Source: Panacibacter ginsenosidivorans
Lineage (GTDB): Bacteria; Bacteroidota; Bacteroidia; Chitinophagales; Chitinophagaceae
Length of the DNA stretch: 64,000 nucleotides
Direction of reading: 5' to 3'
Assembly: GCF_007971225.1 (NCBI RefSeq)
Contig: NZ_CP042435.1
Coordinates: 4,405,501 to 4,469,500, forward strand
Shown here: piece after piece, positions 57,740-64,000 of the stretch
Layout of the letters: each line of letters opens with the position of its first letter
How positions within the stretch are numbered: the stretch's first letter is position 1
The notes under the pieces: generated by a model
Database searches by the model: none
Told to the model about the DNA's origin: nothing
What the model saw: the letters and a program-made list of their open reading frames with translations, nothing else
Translations under genes and position numbers: made by a program

Positions 57740-58126
57740 TTAAATCCTGTAAGTGCAGTTGAATATATAAATAGGGTTCTTTGACAACAGTGGCGGGGCA
57801 TTGATATTGTTGGATGCAACAGCCTGTTGTATTCGCGGAACAGTTAATTCAAATACCGGAAAATCGGTATGAAGAATAGAGAAGTATTTTTCGCCTAAAG
57901 ACACATCATCGGAAGCAAAATGGGAATCTTTTACTTTCAGATACTGATGCGTTGTTTTGCAACAGCCATCACTATTTGTTTCGTTTTTGCAAATATTTTG
58001 CTCTTTACTATTTAATGAAAAACTTACAGATTTTAACTTGCTGCAGCAATAAAACTGGTTTACTGCTATCCCAACTGTGGACAGCATATAAACGGCAGTT
58101 AATAGTATGAGCGCAAGTTTTTTCAT
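57740..58126 (-). CDS. HYC_CC_PP-type small secreted protein
   Basis: 128 residues: signal-like N-terminus (about 1-20), then NQFYCCSKLKSVSFSLN, a Cys pair followed by NICKNETNSDGCCKTTHQYL, a variable middle and a proline-containing end (NINAPPLLSKNPIYIFNCTY). This matches the Bacteroidota family named for its HYC, CC and PP motifs (here FYC, CC and PP), found next to copper efflux genes, function unknown. It is the first gene of the copper region and is separated from the next by a hairpin. The cysteines suggest metal binding in the periplasm or membrane. Confidence 0.78.
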   Translation of the reverse strand: MKKLALILLTAVYMLSTVGIAVNQFYCCSKLKSVSFSLNSKEQNICKNETNSDGCCKTTHQYLKVKDSHFASDDVSLGEKYFSILHTDFPVFELTVPRIQQAVASNNINAPPLLSKNPIYIFNCTYRI

Positions 58127-58282
58127 TGTAGATACAACAAATGTACAGGTATTTGCAATTTACCAGTTACACAATTATTGTAAACATTTATATAATTGTC
58201 AGATAAATGACTAAATATTGCTGCGTTAAAATTGCAACATTATTAACAAAGGTAAGGTAAAAAAACAAAGCCTATAAAGGCT

Positions 58283-58341
58283 GTAAAGCAAAGCGGGGAA
58301 GGATTCCTAAAGCTGGCTCAATAAAAACTACCCTGCTTTAC
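58283..58341 (-). terminator. Long hairpin after the PAP2 gene
   Basis: GTAAAGCA (58283-58290) pairs with TGCTTTAC (58334-58341), with an inner GGG/CCC pairing. It starts 16 bp beyond the stop of the minus-strand PAP2 gene. The stretch 58127-58282 holds no gene. Confidence 0.5.
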
Positions 58342-58356
58342 AAAAATCAGCTCACC

Positions 58357-59268
58357 TTATTTTTGGTATAAAGATTTCTTTTCTGCCCATTCTTGTTTTG
58401 CTTTATTCAAATCTTTTACAAACAGTGGATTATTGTACCAGTATTTTAATAAATACCAACCTACTATTCTTGATGCTTCATTATCGCTTGGATAGTGGAT
58501 GCCAAGCAATTCTCTTGACCAACGAACTTCATCCGCACGTTGAATAAATGATTCTCTTTTTTCGGGAATAATTTCACTAAAAATGTAGGCTTCTGTATAT
58601 GCCCAAAGCGTATGACCACTAACGAATGACGGCGACTTAATTTGTGTTAATGGTTGAAGCTTCGGTTCCAATTGGTAAGGTCGTGGCCGTTTGAAATTCC
58701 ATTTCAGCCGAAATTCAGTAACCCTAATATCCTGGATACAATTTAGCAGTAATTGTGTGGTCGCGGGAAAGTTTTGGTAGTTATACCAACTCCCAATAGT
58801 ATCAGCAATGTAAAAAAGCTGCTTTTTGTTTTCATTATAATCAGGGTCTGCTGGATTTAAAATATTGAACCATGAACCAATGTTTGCAATGTATTGAGCC
58901 CTGTCTATTTGTTCCTTTGTTCTACTATTTTGAAGGGATAGCAGGTAATCTAATTCTGCTCTTGTCTGATCGGAGCTATTAGCAGGGGGATGGATTAAGC
59001 CTGGCAATTTTGCTTCATTTTCATTGCTTAAATAAACTGTACGGACCAAAGAATTGGTAATGGCACCTTGACTATACTCTGACCAGGGAAATTTAATAGT
59101 ATCCATCCATACTCTTGAAGAATTTTGCAAGGCACTTAAAGAGCCATAGGTTTTATAATAACTGTTAACAGGTTCGAGTGGGTGAATGTTTTGGCTAAAG
59201 CTGCAAGAAACAATGCCTGCAAATAACAGGTTTAATAAAATTGTTCGGATGATGTTTGTACTTCTCAC
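58357..59268 (-). CDS. PAP2-type phosphatase/haloperoxidase family protein
   Basis: 303 residues, signal peptide (about 1-25). The vanadium-haloperoxidase/acid-phosphatase motifs are complete: KWNFKRPRP, PSFVSGHTLWAYTEA and SRELLGIHYPSDNEASR. It is a periplasmic or membrane-attached phosphatase of unknown substrate. It lies 72 bp downstream of the sigma factor gene on the same strand and could be one of its targets or just a neighbour. Confidence 0.88.
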   Translation of the reverse strand: MRSTNIIRTILLNLLFAGIVSCSFSQNIHPLEPVNSYYKTYGSLSALQNSSRVWMDTIKFPWSEYSQGAITNSLVRTVYLSNENEAKLPGLIHPPANSSDQTRAELDYLLSLQNSRTKEQIDRAQYIANIGSWFNILNPADPDYNENKKQLFYIADTIGSWYNYQNFPATTQLLLNCIQDIRVTEFRLKWNFKRPRPYQLEPKLQPLTQIKSPSFVSGHTLWAYTEAYIFSEIIPEKRESFIQRADEVRWSRELLGIHYPSDNEASRIVGWYLLKYWYNNPLFVKDLNKAKQEWAEKKSLYQK

Positions 59269-59340
59269 TGTCTTATAAATTAAATGATGTAATGTTTTAT
59301 CACATCAACAACGGGAAGAAGTAAAAATAGACGCAAGAAA

Positions 59341-59871
59341 TTATTTGCAGCAGCCTATAATATTTCCATATTTATCAAACTGGTAAGGGCAACAGTCAAG
59401 GATTGCTTGTTTGAGCATCTTCCGTGCTCTTTGCACTCTTGACTTTACGCCGGTGTAGGAAATGTTTAATTTTTCTGCTAAATGCTTTTGCGAAAATCCT
59501 TCCAGTTCTGTAAGTATTAGTGCCTCGCTGTAGAGGGGTGGCAGTGCTTTTATGAATGATAAGAGACAACAGTCGGCTAATTGTATCTCCGATAATTGTT
59601 CTTCATCACTGATATAGTCGCTTTGTAATGGCTGGAGCGTTTTCTTTTGAGATCTATAATAATCTATAATGGCATTCTGAGCCATTTTTATTACATAAGA
59701 AGCTGGCTGCTCAATCCATTTAATCCGTTCTTCGTTCTCTCTGATTTTTAAAAATAAATCATGCAAAATATCATGGCAATTGTCATCACCATTTACTTTA
59801 CTGCAAATAAATGCCTTAAGCTTATCGCTATGGTCTTCCCAAATTTTTATCGAAGTTGTGCATGAATTCAT
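59341..59871 (-). CDS. sigZ: RNA polymerase sigma factor, SigZ-like
   Basis: 176 residues. Sigma region 2 (about 10-80; DNCHDILHDLFLKIRENEER, PASYVIKMAQNAIIDYYRSQ) and region 4 (about 105-160; LPPLYSEALILTELEGFSQK, LNISYTGVKSRVQRARKML). The C-terminus LDCCPYQFDKYGNIIGCCK is the cysteine-bearing tail seen in SigZ-type factors and may sense thiol-reactive agents or metals directly. No anti-sigma gene is adjacent. It is only 4 bp downstream of the metallophosphoesterase gene and thus at the end of the arsenic operon, an unusual position that suggests arsenic induction of a wider regulon. Confidence 0.88.
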   Translation of the reverse strand: MNSCTTSIKIWEDHSDKLKAFICSKVNGDDNCHDILHDLFLKIRENEERIKWIEQPASYVIKMAQNAIIDYYRSQKKTLQPLQSDYISDEEQLSEIQLADCCLLSFIKALPPLYSEALILTELEGFSQKHLAEKLNISYTGVKSRVQRARKMLKQAILDCCPYQFDKYGNIIGCCK

Positions 59872-59875
59872 ATTC

Positions 59876-60649
59876 TTAATAACCTTTTCTCAGCATGTCT
59901 GCATATTCGTTTGGTAAAGGACTGTCCTCAACTGCCTTAGCGGCTTTCTCTACATCATAATCAAATCTTATGAACTCAATCTGGACAGCATCTTTATTTG
60001 TGATACTGCTGTCTGCATTTATGGTAAGCATTGCATAACAACCTTTAGGGTTATGGTCTTTTGGCTTGCCTACTGAACCAATATTGATCGCATGGCGATA
60101 ATGAGGATTTTCACCTGCTTCCGTCGGAAGTATTCTATGGTAAGGTTTGTGCGTATGGCCGAAGCACAATATATCTGCATCTGCCTGCTCCATTATTCTT
60201 ATCATGCTTTTTTCATCCCTGTCTTCAAATAAGTATTCATTGATCTTTCTTGGGCTGCCATGTACTAACAACAAATTAAGTTTATCATTATTCAATTGAA
60301 ACTCTACTTTGATATGTGCCGGTAATGTTCTTAAATATTTTCTTTCTTCCGGCTTTACAATTGAATTAGTGAAGCTGATGGAAATTTTACCCATATCTTT
60401 TTCGCCATCTGTTTTATAAGCACAACCACATTCATCACTCATTAAACCAATGCCCTGGTCGTAGTTGCCTGAAATGGTTGGAATGCCTCTTCGTCTTATT
60501 TCATTAATGACTTCATTTGCCCAGATGTTGTAACCAACTAAATCACCCAGGCAATAAATAGCGTCGGGTTTTTGTTCGTCAATGTTCTTTAAGCATGCTT
60601 CCAATGCCGGAAGGTTTGCGTGAATGTCGCTAAAGAGTGCTATCCGCAT
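59876..60649 (-). CDS. Metallophosphoesterase of the YfcE type
   Basis: 257 residues. All metal-binding motifs are present: ALFSDIHANLPALEACL (DxH), CLGDLVGYNIWANEVI (GDxxG), TISGNYDQGIG (GNxD), HGSPRKINEYLF and ILCFGHTHKPYHRI (GHxH), NIGSVGKPKDHNPKGCYAML. It is a cytoplasmic phosphodiesterase or phosphatase. Members of this group sit near arsenic genes in several bacteria, for unknown reasons. Its start overlaps the end of the aquaporin gene by 20 bp, so the two are translationally linked. Confidence 0.88.
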   Translation of the reverse strand: MRIALFSDIHANLPALEACLKNIDEQKPDAIYCLGDLVGYNIWANEVINEIRRRGIPTISGNYDQGIGLMSDECGCAYKTDGEKDMGKISISFTNSIVKPEERKYLRTLPAHIKVEFQLNNDKLNLLLVHGSPRKINEYLFEDRDEKSMIRIMEQADADILCFGHTHKPYHRILPTEAGENPHYRHAINIGSVGKPKDHNPKGCYAMLTINADSSITNKDAVQIEFIRFDYDVEKAAKAVEDSPLPNEYADMLRKGY

Positions 60650-61298
60650 TTTTATTGTTTTTGTAATGAAGTATTTTAAATATTGCTATTGCTAAAGCTG
60701 CACCAAGTATTGGGGCAGCTATATAAATCCAAAGATGTTCTGTATGTCCTGAAACAATAGCCGGCGTAATGGATCTTGCAGGGTTCATACTCGCTCCACA
60801 TATCGGACCGGCAAACATGGCTTCTAATAAAACAGTTGAACCAATTGCAAGCCCTGCAACCATTCCCTGTTCTTTACTGCCTGTTGCTACATTAATAATA
60901 ACAAGCATTAAAAAGAAGGTTAGAATGAACTCTAAAATAAAAGACTGCATTTCTGTTCCTGCAGGTAATGTTGATCCTAATGTTGCATTTGTGGGAAACA
61001 AATAATGAAGTGTTGCACTTGCTAAGAATGCTCCTGCTAACTGGCTAATGATATATGGCAAAACTTGTTTTAGCTGAAATCTTTTTGCAATGGCAAAAGC
61101 AATTGTAACTGCAGGGTTCATGTGTGCTCCTGATATATCACCCAAAGCATAGATCATTGCCATTACAATAAGACCGAATGTGATTGCAACGCCCACGTGT
61201 GTAACTGCGCCGGCTGATTGCTGGTCAATGACGATTGCACCTGTGCCGCAAAACACAAGTGCAAAAGTTCCCAGTAGCTCTGCTATGTATTTGTTCAT
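60630..61298 (-). CDS. Aquaporin/glycerol facilitator family channel (AqpS-like by context)
   Basis: 222 residues with six membrane helices and two half-helices carrying the pore boxes: SGAHMNPAVTIAFAIAKR and GASMNPARSITPAIV. Compact, AqpZ-like length. In arsenic operons of other bacteria an aquaglyceroporin replaces ArsB and lets arsenite or methylarsenicals leave the cell; the position between ArsM and the phosphoesterase supports that reading here. Water or glycerol transport is the default alternative. Confidence 0.9.
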   Translation of the reverse strand: MNKYIAELLGTFALVFCGTGAIVIDQQSAGAVTHVGVAITFGLIVMAMIYALGDISGAHMNPAVTIAFAIAKRFQLKQVLPYIISQLAGAFLASATLHYLFPTNATLGSTLPAGTEMQSFILEFILTFFLMLVIINVATGSKEQGMVAGLAIGSTVLLEAMFAGPICGASMNPARSITPAIVSGHTEHLWIYIAAPILGAALAIAIFKILHYKNNKNADSTL

Positions 61299-61322
61299 TG
61301 TTTTTGATATAGCAGTTTTGGT

Positions 61323-61514
61323 TTAATTAACACTGATAGTTGAACCAATTGTAACTTGTTTCCTTTGCTTTTGAATTTTCCACATGTCTAAAGCAGACAA
61401 ACTCGTTTGATCACATTTATAAGAATTAACTATTACTTGGTCGGTTGCATAGTGAGTTGTGCTGCAGAAATTTTTTGTTTCTGTTTGTTCGTGTTGTGTG
61501 CTTTGAGCGTTCAT
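61323..61514 (-). CDS. Small unknown protein in the arsenic operon
   Basis: 63 codons, ATG start, 24 bp before the aquaporin gene and 37 bp after arsM, same strand. No signal peptide. It has two cysteines (KNFCSTTHYA, SYKCDQTSLS) and ends with ALDMWKIQKQRKQVTIGS, a 'DxWxIQxQRK' stretch seen in short Bacteroidota peptides whose function I do not know. Operon position and codon use support a real gene; the function is open. Confidence 0.5.
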   Translation of the reverse strand: MNAQSTQHEQTETKNFCSTTHYATDQVIVNSYKCDQTSLSALDMWKIQKQRKQVTIGSTISVN

Positions 61515-61551
61515 TTTTTTTATTTTAATGATTAAGTAATCCTTTTACTTA

Positions 61552-62400
61552 TTAGTTGCAGCAGTCAGGACCGCAACAGGATTTATTTTCTGTTAGTGGT
61601 TTTTCTGCATACACCGTAACACTTCTTATTCCTACACCCGAGTTTTTAAACTCGCCAATTTGTTCTGCTGATAAATATTGACTGAGTATATCATCTGGAA
61701 TTATGATGGGTTTATCTTTTTGAATGGTTATCATTTTAAAACCATTTGCTTCAATCAATTCCATGTAAACACGTTTCTGAATTGCACCTGAAACACAACC
61801 TGCATACATTTCTGCTGCTTCTCTTATTTCTTTCGGAAGATCACCTTCCAATACAATATCAGAAATAGAAAAGTGCCCACCTGGTTTTAAAACCCTGTAT
61901 ATTTCTTTTATAACAGCATCTTTGTTGGGAACAAGATTCAGCACGCAATTACTTACTATTACATCTGCAGCGTTTGCTGTTACAGGCATGTGCTCAATAT
62001 CTCCCTGCCTGAACTCTACATTATTAAAGCCTCTTACTTCATTATTCTTTCTTGCTCTTTCTATCATTGCAGGTGTAAAATCTATTCCAATTACTCTTCC
62101 TGTTTCGCCTGTTTCATGTCTTGCTATAAATGCATCGTTTCCTGCGCCGCTGCCGAGGTCAATTACTGTATCGCCTTTTTTTATTTGGGCAAATTGTGTT
62201 GGCAAGCCGCAACCTAAACCAAGGTCTGCATCAGCATTATAACCTTCTACCTGCGCATAGTCATCTGTCATGATGTTATATACATCTGTACCGCAACAGC
62301 CTGAACCGCAGCATGAACTTTGATTTGGTTCTTTTTCCTGCAAAGCAATTTCACTGTATTTCTGCCTTACCAGTTCTTTTAATTGTTCTTGTGTTTCCAT
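61552..62400 (-). CDS. arsM: Arsenite S-adenosylmethionine methyltransferase
   Basis: 282 residues. Cysteine-rich start (SSCCGSGCCGTDVY), then the ArsM layout: YNADADLGLGCGLPTQFAQI, VIDLGSGAGNDAFIARHETG (SAM site), VSNCVLNLVPNKDAVIKEIY and EMYAGCVSGAIQKRVYMELI; the cysteines in LGCG and AGCVSG are the arsenite ligands of the family. The C-terminus again carries CCGPDCCN. It methylates As(III) to less retained, partly volatile species. An ArsR-type operator (62420-62437) lies 20 bp upstream, in addition to the one in front of arsR. Confidence 0.93.
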   Translation of the reverse strand: METQEQLKELVRQKYSEIALQEKEPNQSSCCGSGCCGTDVYNIMTDDYAQVEGYNADADLGLGCGLPTQFAQIKKGDTVIDLGSGAGNDAFIARHETGETGRVIGIDFTPAMIERARKNNEVRGFNNVEFRQGDIEHMPVTANAADVIVSNCVLNLVPNKDAVIKEIYRVLKPGGHFSISDIVLEGDLPKEIREAAEMYAGCVSGAIQKRVYMELIEANGFKMITIQKDKPIIIPDDILSQYLSAEQIGEFKNSGVGIRSVTVYAEKPLTENKSCCGPDCCN

Positions 62401-62419
62401 TGTATATGTGTTTTTGTTT

Positions 62420-62437
62420 TATCGTAATATACCGATG
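62420..62437. promoter_or_regulatory. ArsR-type operator upstream of arsM
   Basis: TATCGTAATATACCGATG: the left 11 bases are identical to the perfect palindrome in front of arsR (62796-62813), with three changes in the right half. It is 20 bp from the arsM start, between arsR and arsM. Confidence 0.7.
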
Positions 62438-62455
62438 ATTATAAGCAAAAAAAAG

Positions 62456-62785
62456 TTAGCAGCATTCACCGCAACCTTTATAGCTATCAAATAATTTGTT
62501 TAACCAAACCTGTGCAGCTTTCCATTCTTTCACATCTATGCAATAACAAACTTTTGCACCATCAATAGATCCTTTTATCAAGCCTGCTTCTTTCAATTCT
62601 TTTAAATGCTGCGAAACGGTACTTTGAGAAAGTGGTAATTCTTCAACTATATCTCCACACATGCAAGATGATTGGGTTGCTAAAAATTGAAGTATGGCAA
62701 CTCTTGCAGGGTGGGCAAGTGCTTTTGCATATTTTGCCAGCTTGTTTTCTTTTACACTAAACTCGTATGATTTTGTTGCTCCCAT
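62456..62785 (-). CDS. arsR: ArsR/SmtB family arsenic-responsive repressor
   Basis: 109 residues. Winged helix with [40 protein letters not shown] and [15 protein letters not shown]. The SCMCGDIV stretch occupies the place of the ELCVCDL arsenite site of classical ArsR (Cys-x-Cys), and further cysteines occur in KVCYCID and at the end (GCGECC). As(III) binding releases the repressor from DNA. A perfect 18-bp palindrome directly in front of its own start and a near copy in front of arsM are the likely binding sites. Confidence 0.92.
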   Translation of the reverse strand: MGATKSYEFSVKENKLAKYAKALAHPARVAILQFLATQSSCMCGDIVEELPLSQSTVSQHLKELKEAGLIKGSIDGAKVCYCIDVKEWKAAQVWLNKLFDSYKGCGECC

Positions 62786-62795
62786 AATTATTTCT

Positions 62796-62813
62796 TATCG
62801 TAATATTACGATA
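62796..62813. promoter_or_regulatory. ArsR-type operator upstream of arsR
   Basis: TATCGTAATATTACGATA, a perfect 18-bp palindrome 10 bp before the arsR start codon. Confidence 0.8.
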
Positions 62814-62855
62814 GATTTTTAAAACAGCAAAATATTTTCCTTTGAATGCCTGGAG

Positions 62856-63269
62856 CTATGCGATTTCCTCGTAAAAAGTAAGCAGGTTTCTATGATTATC
62901 AACGGCAGGAAATTCTCTATGTCCCCAATATTGATCTTGAACTACTGTGTCCGGGCTGTGTAGTACACCTTGCCTTTTGTATTCTTCGTATAATTCATTG
63001 ATACCATGAACTTGTATTCTGCAACTTGCTGTACCTGCGATAAAACTTTCTGCTCCTGTCCAAATTGGTCTTAGGGCTAAAAAGATGCTTCTCCATTTCC
63101 AAGACTTATCACATGCCTGCCAAAGATGTATTTCAATATCATCACGAACTGCAATAGCAAATGTTTCTTCTTGATGCCTTATTCTAAAACCAAGTTTGTT
63201 TGTATAATATTCACATGATTGTTTAATACTCTGAACAGGTAAAGCCGGTATTGTCTTTTGCATCTTCAT
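62856..63269 (-). CDS. VOC/bleomycin-resistance-like protein
   Basis: 137 residues, glyoxalase/bleomycin-resistance fold: PALPVQSIKQSCEYYTNKLG, then IEIHLWQACDKSWKWRSIFL, RIQVHGINELYEEYKRQGVL and YWGHREFPAVDNHRNLLTFY. Proteins of this group bind or cleave small molecules; arsenic operons contain related VOC proteins such as ArsI (C-As lyase) and ArsK partners. The typical ArsI vicinal cysteines are not visible, so demethylase activity is not supported. It precedes arsR by 70 bp and follows the SRPBCC-like gene by 7 bp. Confidence 0.8.
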   Translation of the reverse strand: MKMQKTIPALPVQSIKQSCEYYTNKLGFRIRHQEETFAIAVRDDIEIHLWQACDKSWKWRSIFLALRPIWTGAESFIAGTASCRIQVHGINELYEEYKRQGVLHSPDTVVQDQYWGHREFPAVDNHRNLLTFYEEIA

Positions 63270-63276
63270 GTTACTA

Positions 63277-63810
63277 TCAGTTTAGTTTTGCTGCTTGTTG
63301 TATTTGTTTCCTCATTTGTTTGAGCATGGATCTGCGTATAAGCTGGCTGAAAGGTTTTACAAAAAACCAATAGTATTTAAACTTCGACTTCATTGCCTTA
63401 CTACCACACCAAACTCTTGTTTCTGTAGAAATGATATGCTGTGAATTGCTCTTATCCTGTAGCTTAAAATTGATAACTGCTTTGATTATCTTATCGTCTG
63501 AATTTTGTATAAACTCTTTTGAAGAAACATTTGATTGGCAAGTATTGAACATGGGATTATCGGTAACCATTCCAAAAAGTATTTCCTTGCCTGGTTCTTC
63601 TTCCAGTTTGACGAAGCCTATTTTAGTAAGATGTTCTATTGTATAAACATTCTTGGACATTCTTTTTAACCTAAAAAGAAACTTAATCAAAGAACTGTTG
63701 CTAAAATCACATTGCAACATCTTATGGTAAATACCATCAATAAAACCATTTAATTCGATAGAGTGAAACTCGTTAAAATGGTAAGCAGGGAGATATTTGT
63801 CTATCAACAT
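63277..63810 (-). CDS. Unknown protein, SRPBCC-like
   Basis: 177 residues, no signal peptide. Alternating strands (EILFGMVTDNPMF, DDKIIKAVINFKLQDKS, HIISTETRVWCGS) followed by an aromatic and basic C-terminal helix (YWFFVKPFSQLIRRSMLKQM). The order resembles uncharacterised SRPBCC/START-like proteins ending in a 'fWxxirPfSxlIRR' motif; the assignment is tentative. It sits 9 bp after the GDCCVxC gene and 7 bp before the VOC gene, hence the same transcript as the arsenic genes. Confidence 0.55.
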   Translation of the reverse strand: MLIDKYLPAYHFNEFHSIELNGFIDGIYHKMLQCDFSNSSLIKFLFRLKRMSKNVYTIEHLTKIGFVKLEEEPGKEILFGMVTDNPMFNTCQSNVSSKEFIQNSDDKIIKAVINFKLQDKSNSQHIISTETRVWCGSKAMKSKFKYYWFFVKPFSQLIRRSMLKQMRKQIQQAAKLN

Positions 63811-63819
63811 TATTTATTG

Positions 63820-64000
63820 TTAGGAACAGCATGAAACCCCTGCCTGAATTGGCGGGCACTTAACAGTACCATAAGAACAAAATACGCAACAATCGCCTTG
63901 CTTTGGCTTTAGTAATGTTTCGCAATTTGTACATTTATAAAAGTAAGTGCAAGCATCTGTGGGCATTGTTTCTTCTTTCTGAAAACCGCATTTAGGACAA
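63820..64000 (-). CDS. GDCCVxC domain protein, C-terminal part
   Basis: 60 codons open to the right edge of the window; the start lies outside. The reading has CPKCGFQKEETMPTDACTYF, YKCTNCETLLKPK, then GDCCVFCSYGTVKCPPIQAG and VSCCS with a stop at 63820-63822. GDCCVFCSYGTVKCPP is the name-giving motif of the GDCCVxC family, small metal- or selenium-associated proteins found beside mercury and arsenic genes. With two zinc-ribbon-like CxxC pairs it is likely metal-binding. It is 9 bp before the SRPBCC-like gene. Confidence 0.82.
   Translation of the reverse strand, partial: CPKCGFQKEETMPTDACTYFYKCTNCETLLKPKQGDCCVFCSYGTVKCPPIQAGVSCCS

Overview
The window reads as an AT-rich chromosome segment of a Bacteroidota bacterium, most likely a member of the Chitinophagaceae. 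The support is a SusC/SusD pair with a hybrid two-component regulator, two kelch proteins with type IX secretion tails, tyrosine recombinases of the Bacteroidota type, and copper and arsenic proteins of the kinds usual in this phylum. The family-level placement is inference from gene style only.

Layout. (1) 1-12842, all on the minus strand: a polysaccharide utilization locus with a hybrid sensor/regulator, a GH31 alpha-xylosidase-like enzyme with a PA14 insert, SusC, SusD and the start of a TIG-type surface lipoprotein that runs off the left edge. (2) 13170-14092: a dead tyrosine recombinase. (3) 14372-19571: two copies of a 'DUF4907 protein + kelch/T9SS protein' cassette; the small gene of one copy is decayed. 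(4) 20171-21246: remnants (molybdopterin oxidoreductase tail, MacB-type permease fragment) and one unknown ORF. (5) 21433-31782: an Rrf2 regulator diverging from a long plus-strand run: quinol-type NO reductase, DGC-domain protein, acyl-CoA thioesterase, PNPOx-like protein, FabA, an IorA with a GltD-like flavoprotein module nested inside it, IorB and a HisC-like aminotransferase. A shared 14-bp palindrome lies upstream of both the regulator and the NO reductase. (6) 31821-37886: a patchwork bounded by a 16-bp direct repeat, with a beheaded VIT1-type transporter, a GC-rich repeat island, a recombinase remnant, pieces resembling a broken tRNA-Asp, Cys-rich secreted proteins and a TauE/SafE transporter. 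(7) 37934-45893: Crp/Fnr regulator, sterol desaturase-like enzyme, a dead DUF2147 gene, DUF5655, then a rhodanese-centred cluster (ArsR-rhodanese, rhodanese-metallo-beta-lactamase, two methyltransferases, MFS transporter) diverging from an ArsM-like methyltransferase across a 26-bp palindrome. (8) 45971-58126: metal resistance, with a CadD transporter between two CadA/ZntA C-terminal remnants, a CopB-type ATPase and a Cus-type efflux operon. Its RND pump is encoded as two overlapping ORFs, and the same Cys/His/Met metal-binding motif recurs in five proteins. (9) 58357-64000: PAP2 phosphatase, then an arsenic operon (GDCCVxC protein, SRPBCC-like protein, VOC protein, ArsR, ArsM, a small protein, aquaporin, metallophosphoesterase, SigZ-like sigma factor) with two near-identical ArsR-type operators.

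Across regions 1-8 a family of short intergenic repeats (core GTGCGACGCAA or GTGACACAACAGGCGAT) recurs at least ten times; one copy lies inside the signal-peptide coding region of an efflux adaptor gene. The most coherent new proposal is that the NO-reductase locus also encodes an aromatic amino acid breakdown route: aminotransferase, arylpyruvate:ferredoxin oxidoreductase with a built-in NAD(P)H-forming module, and thioesterase, possibly under the same NO/iron-sulfur-sensing repressor.
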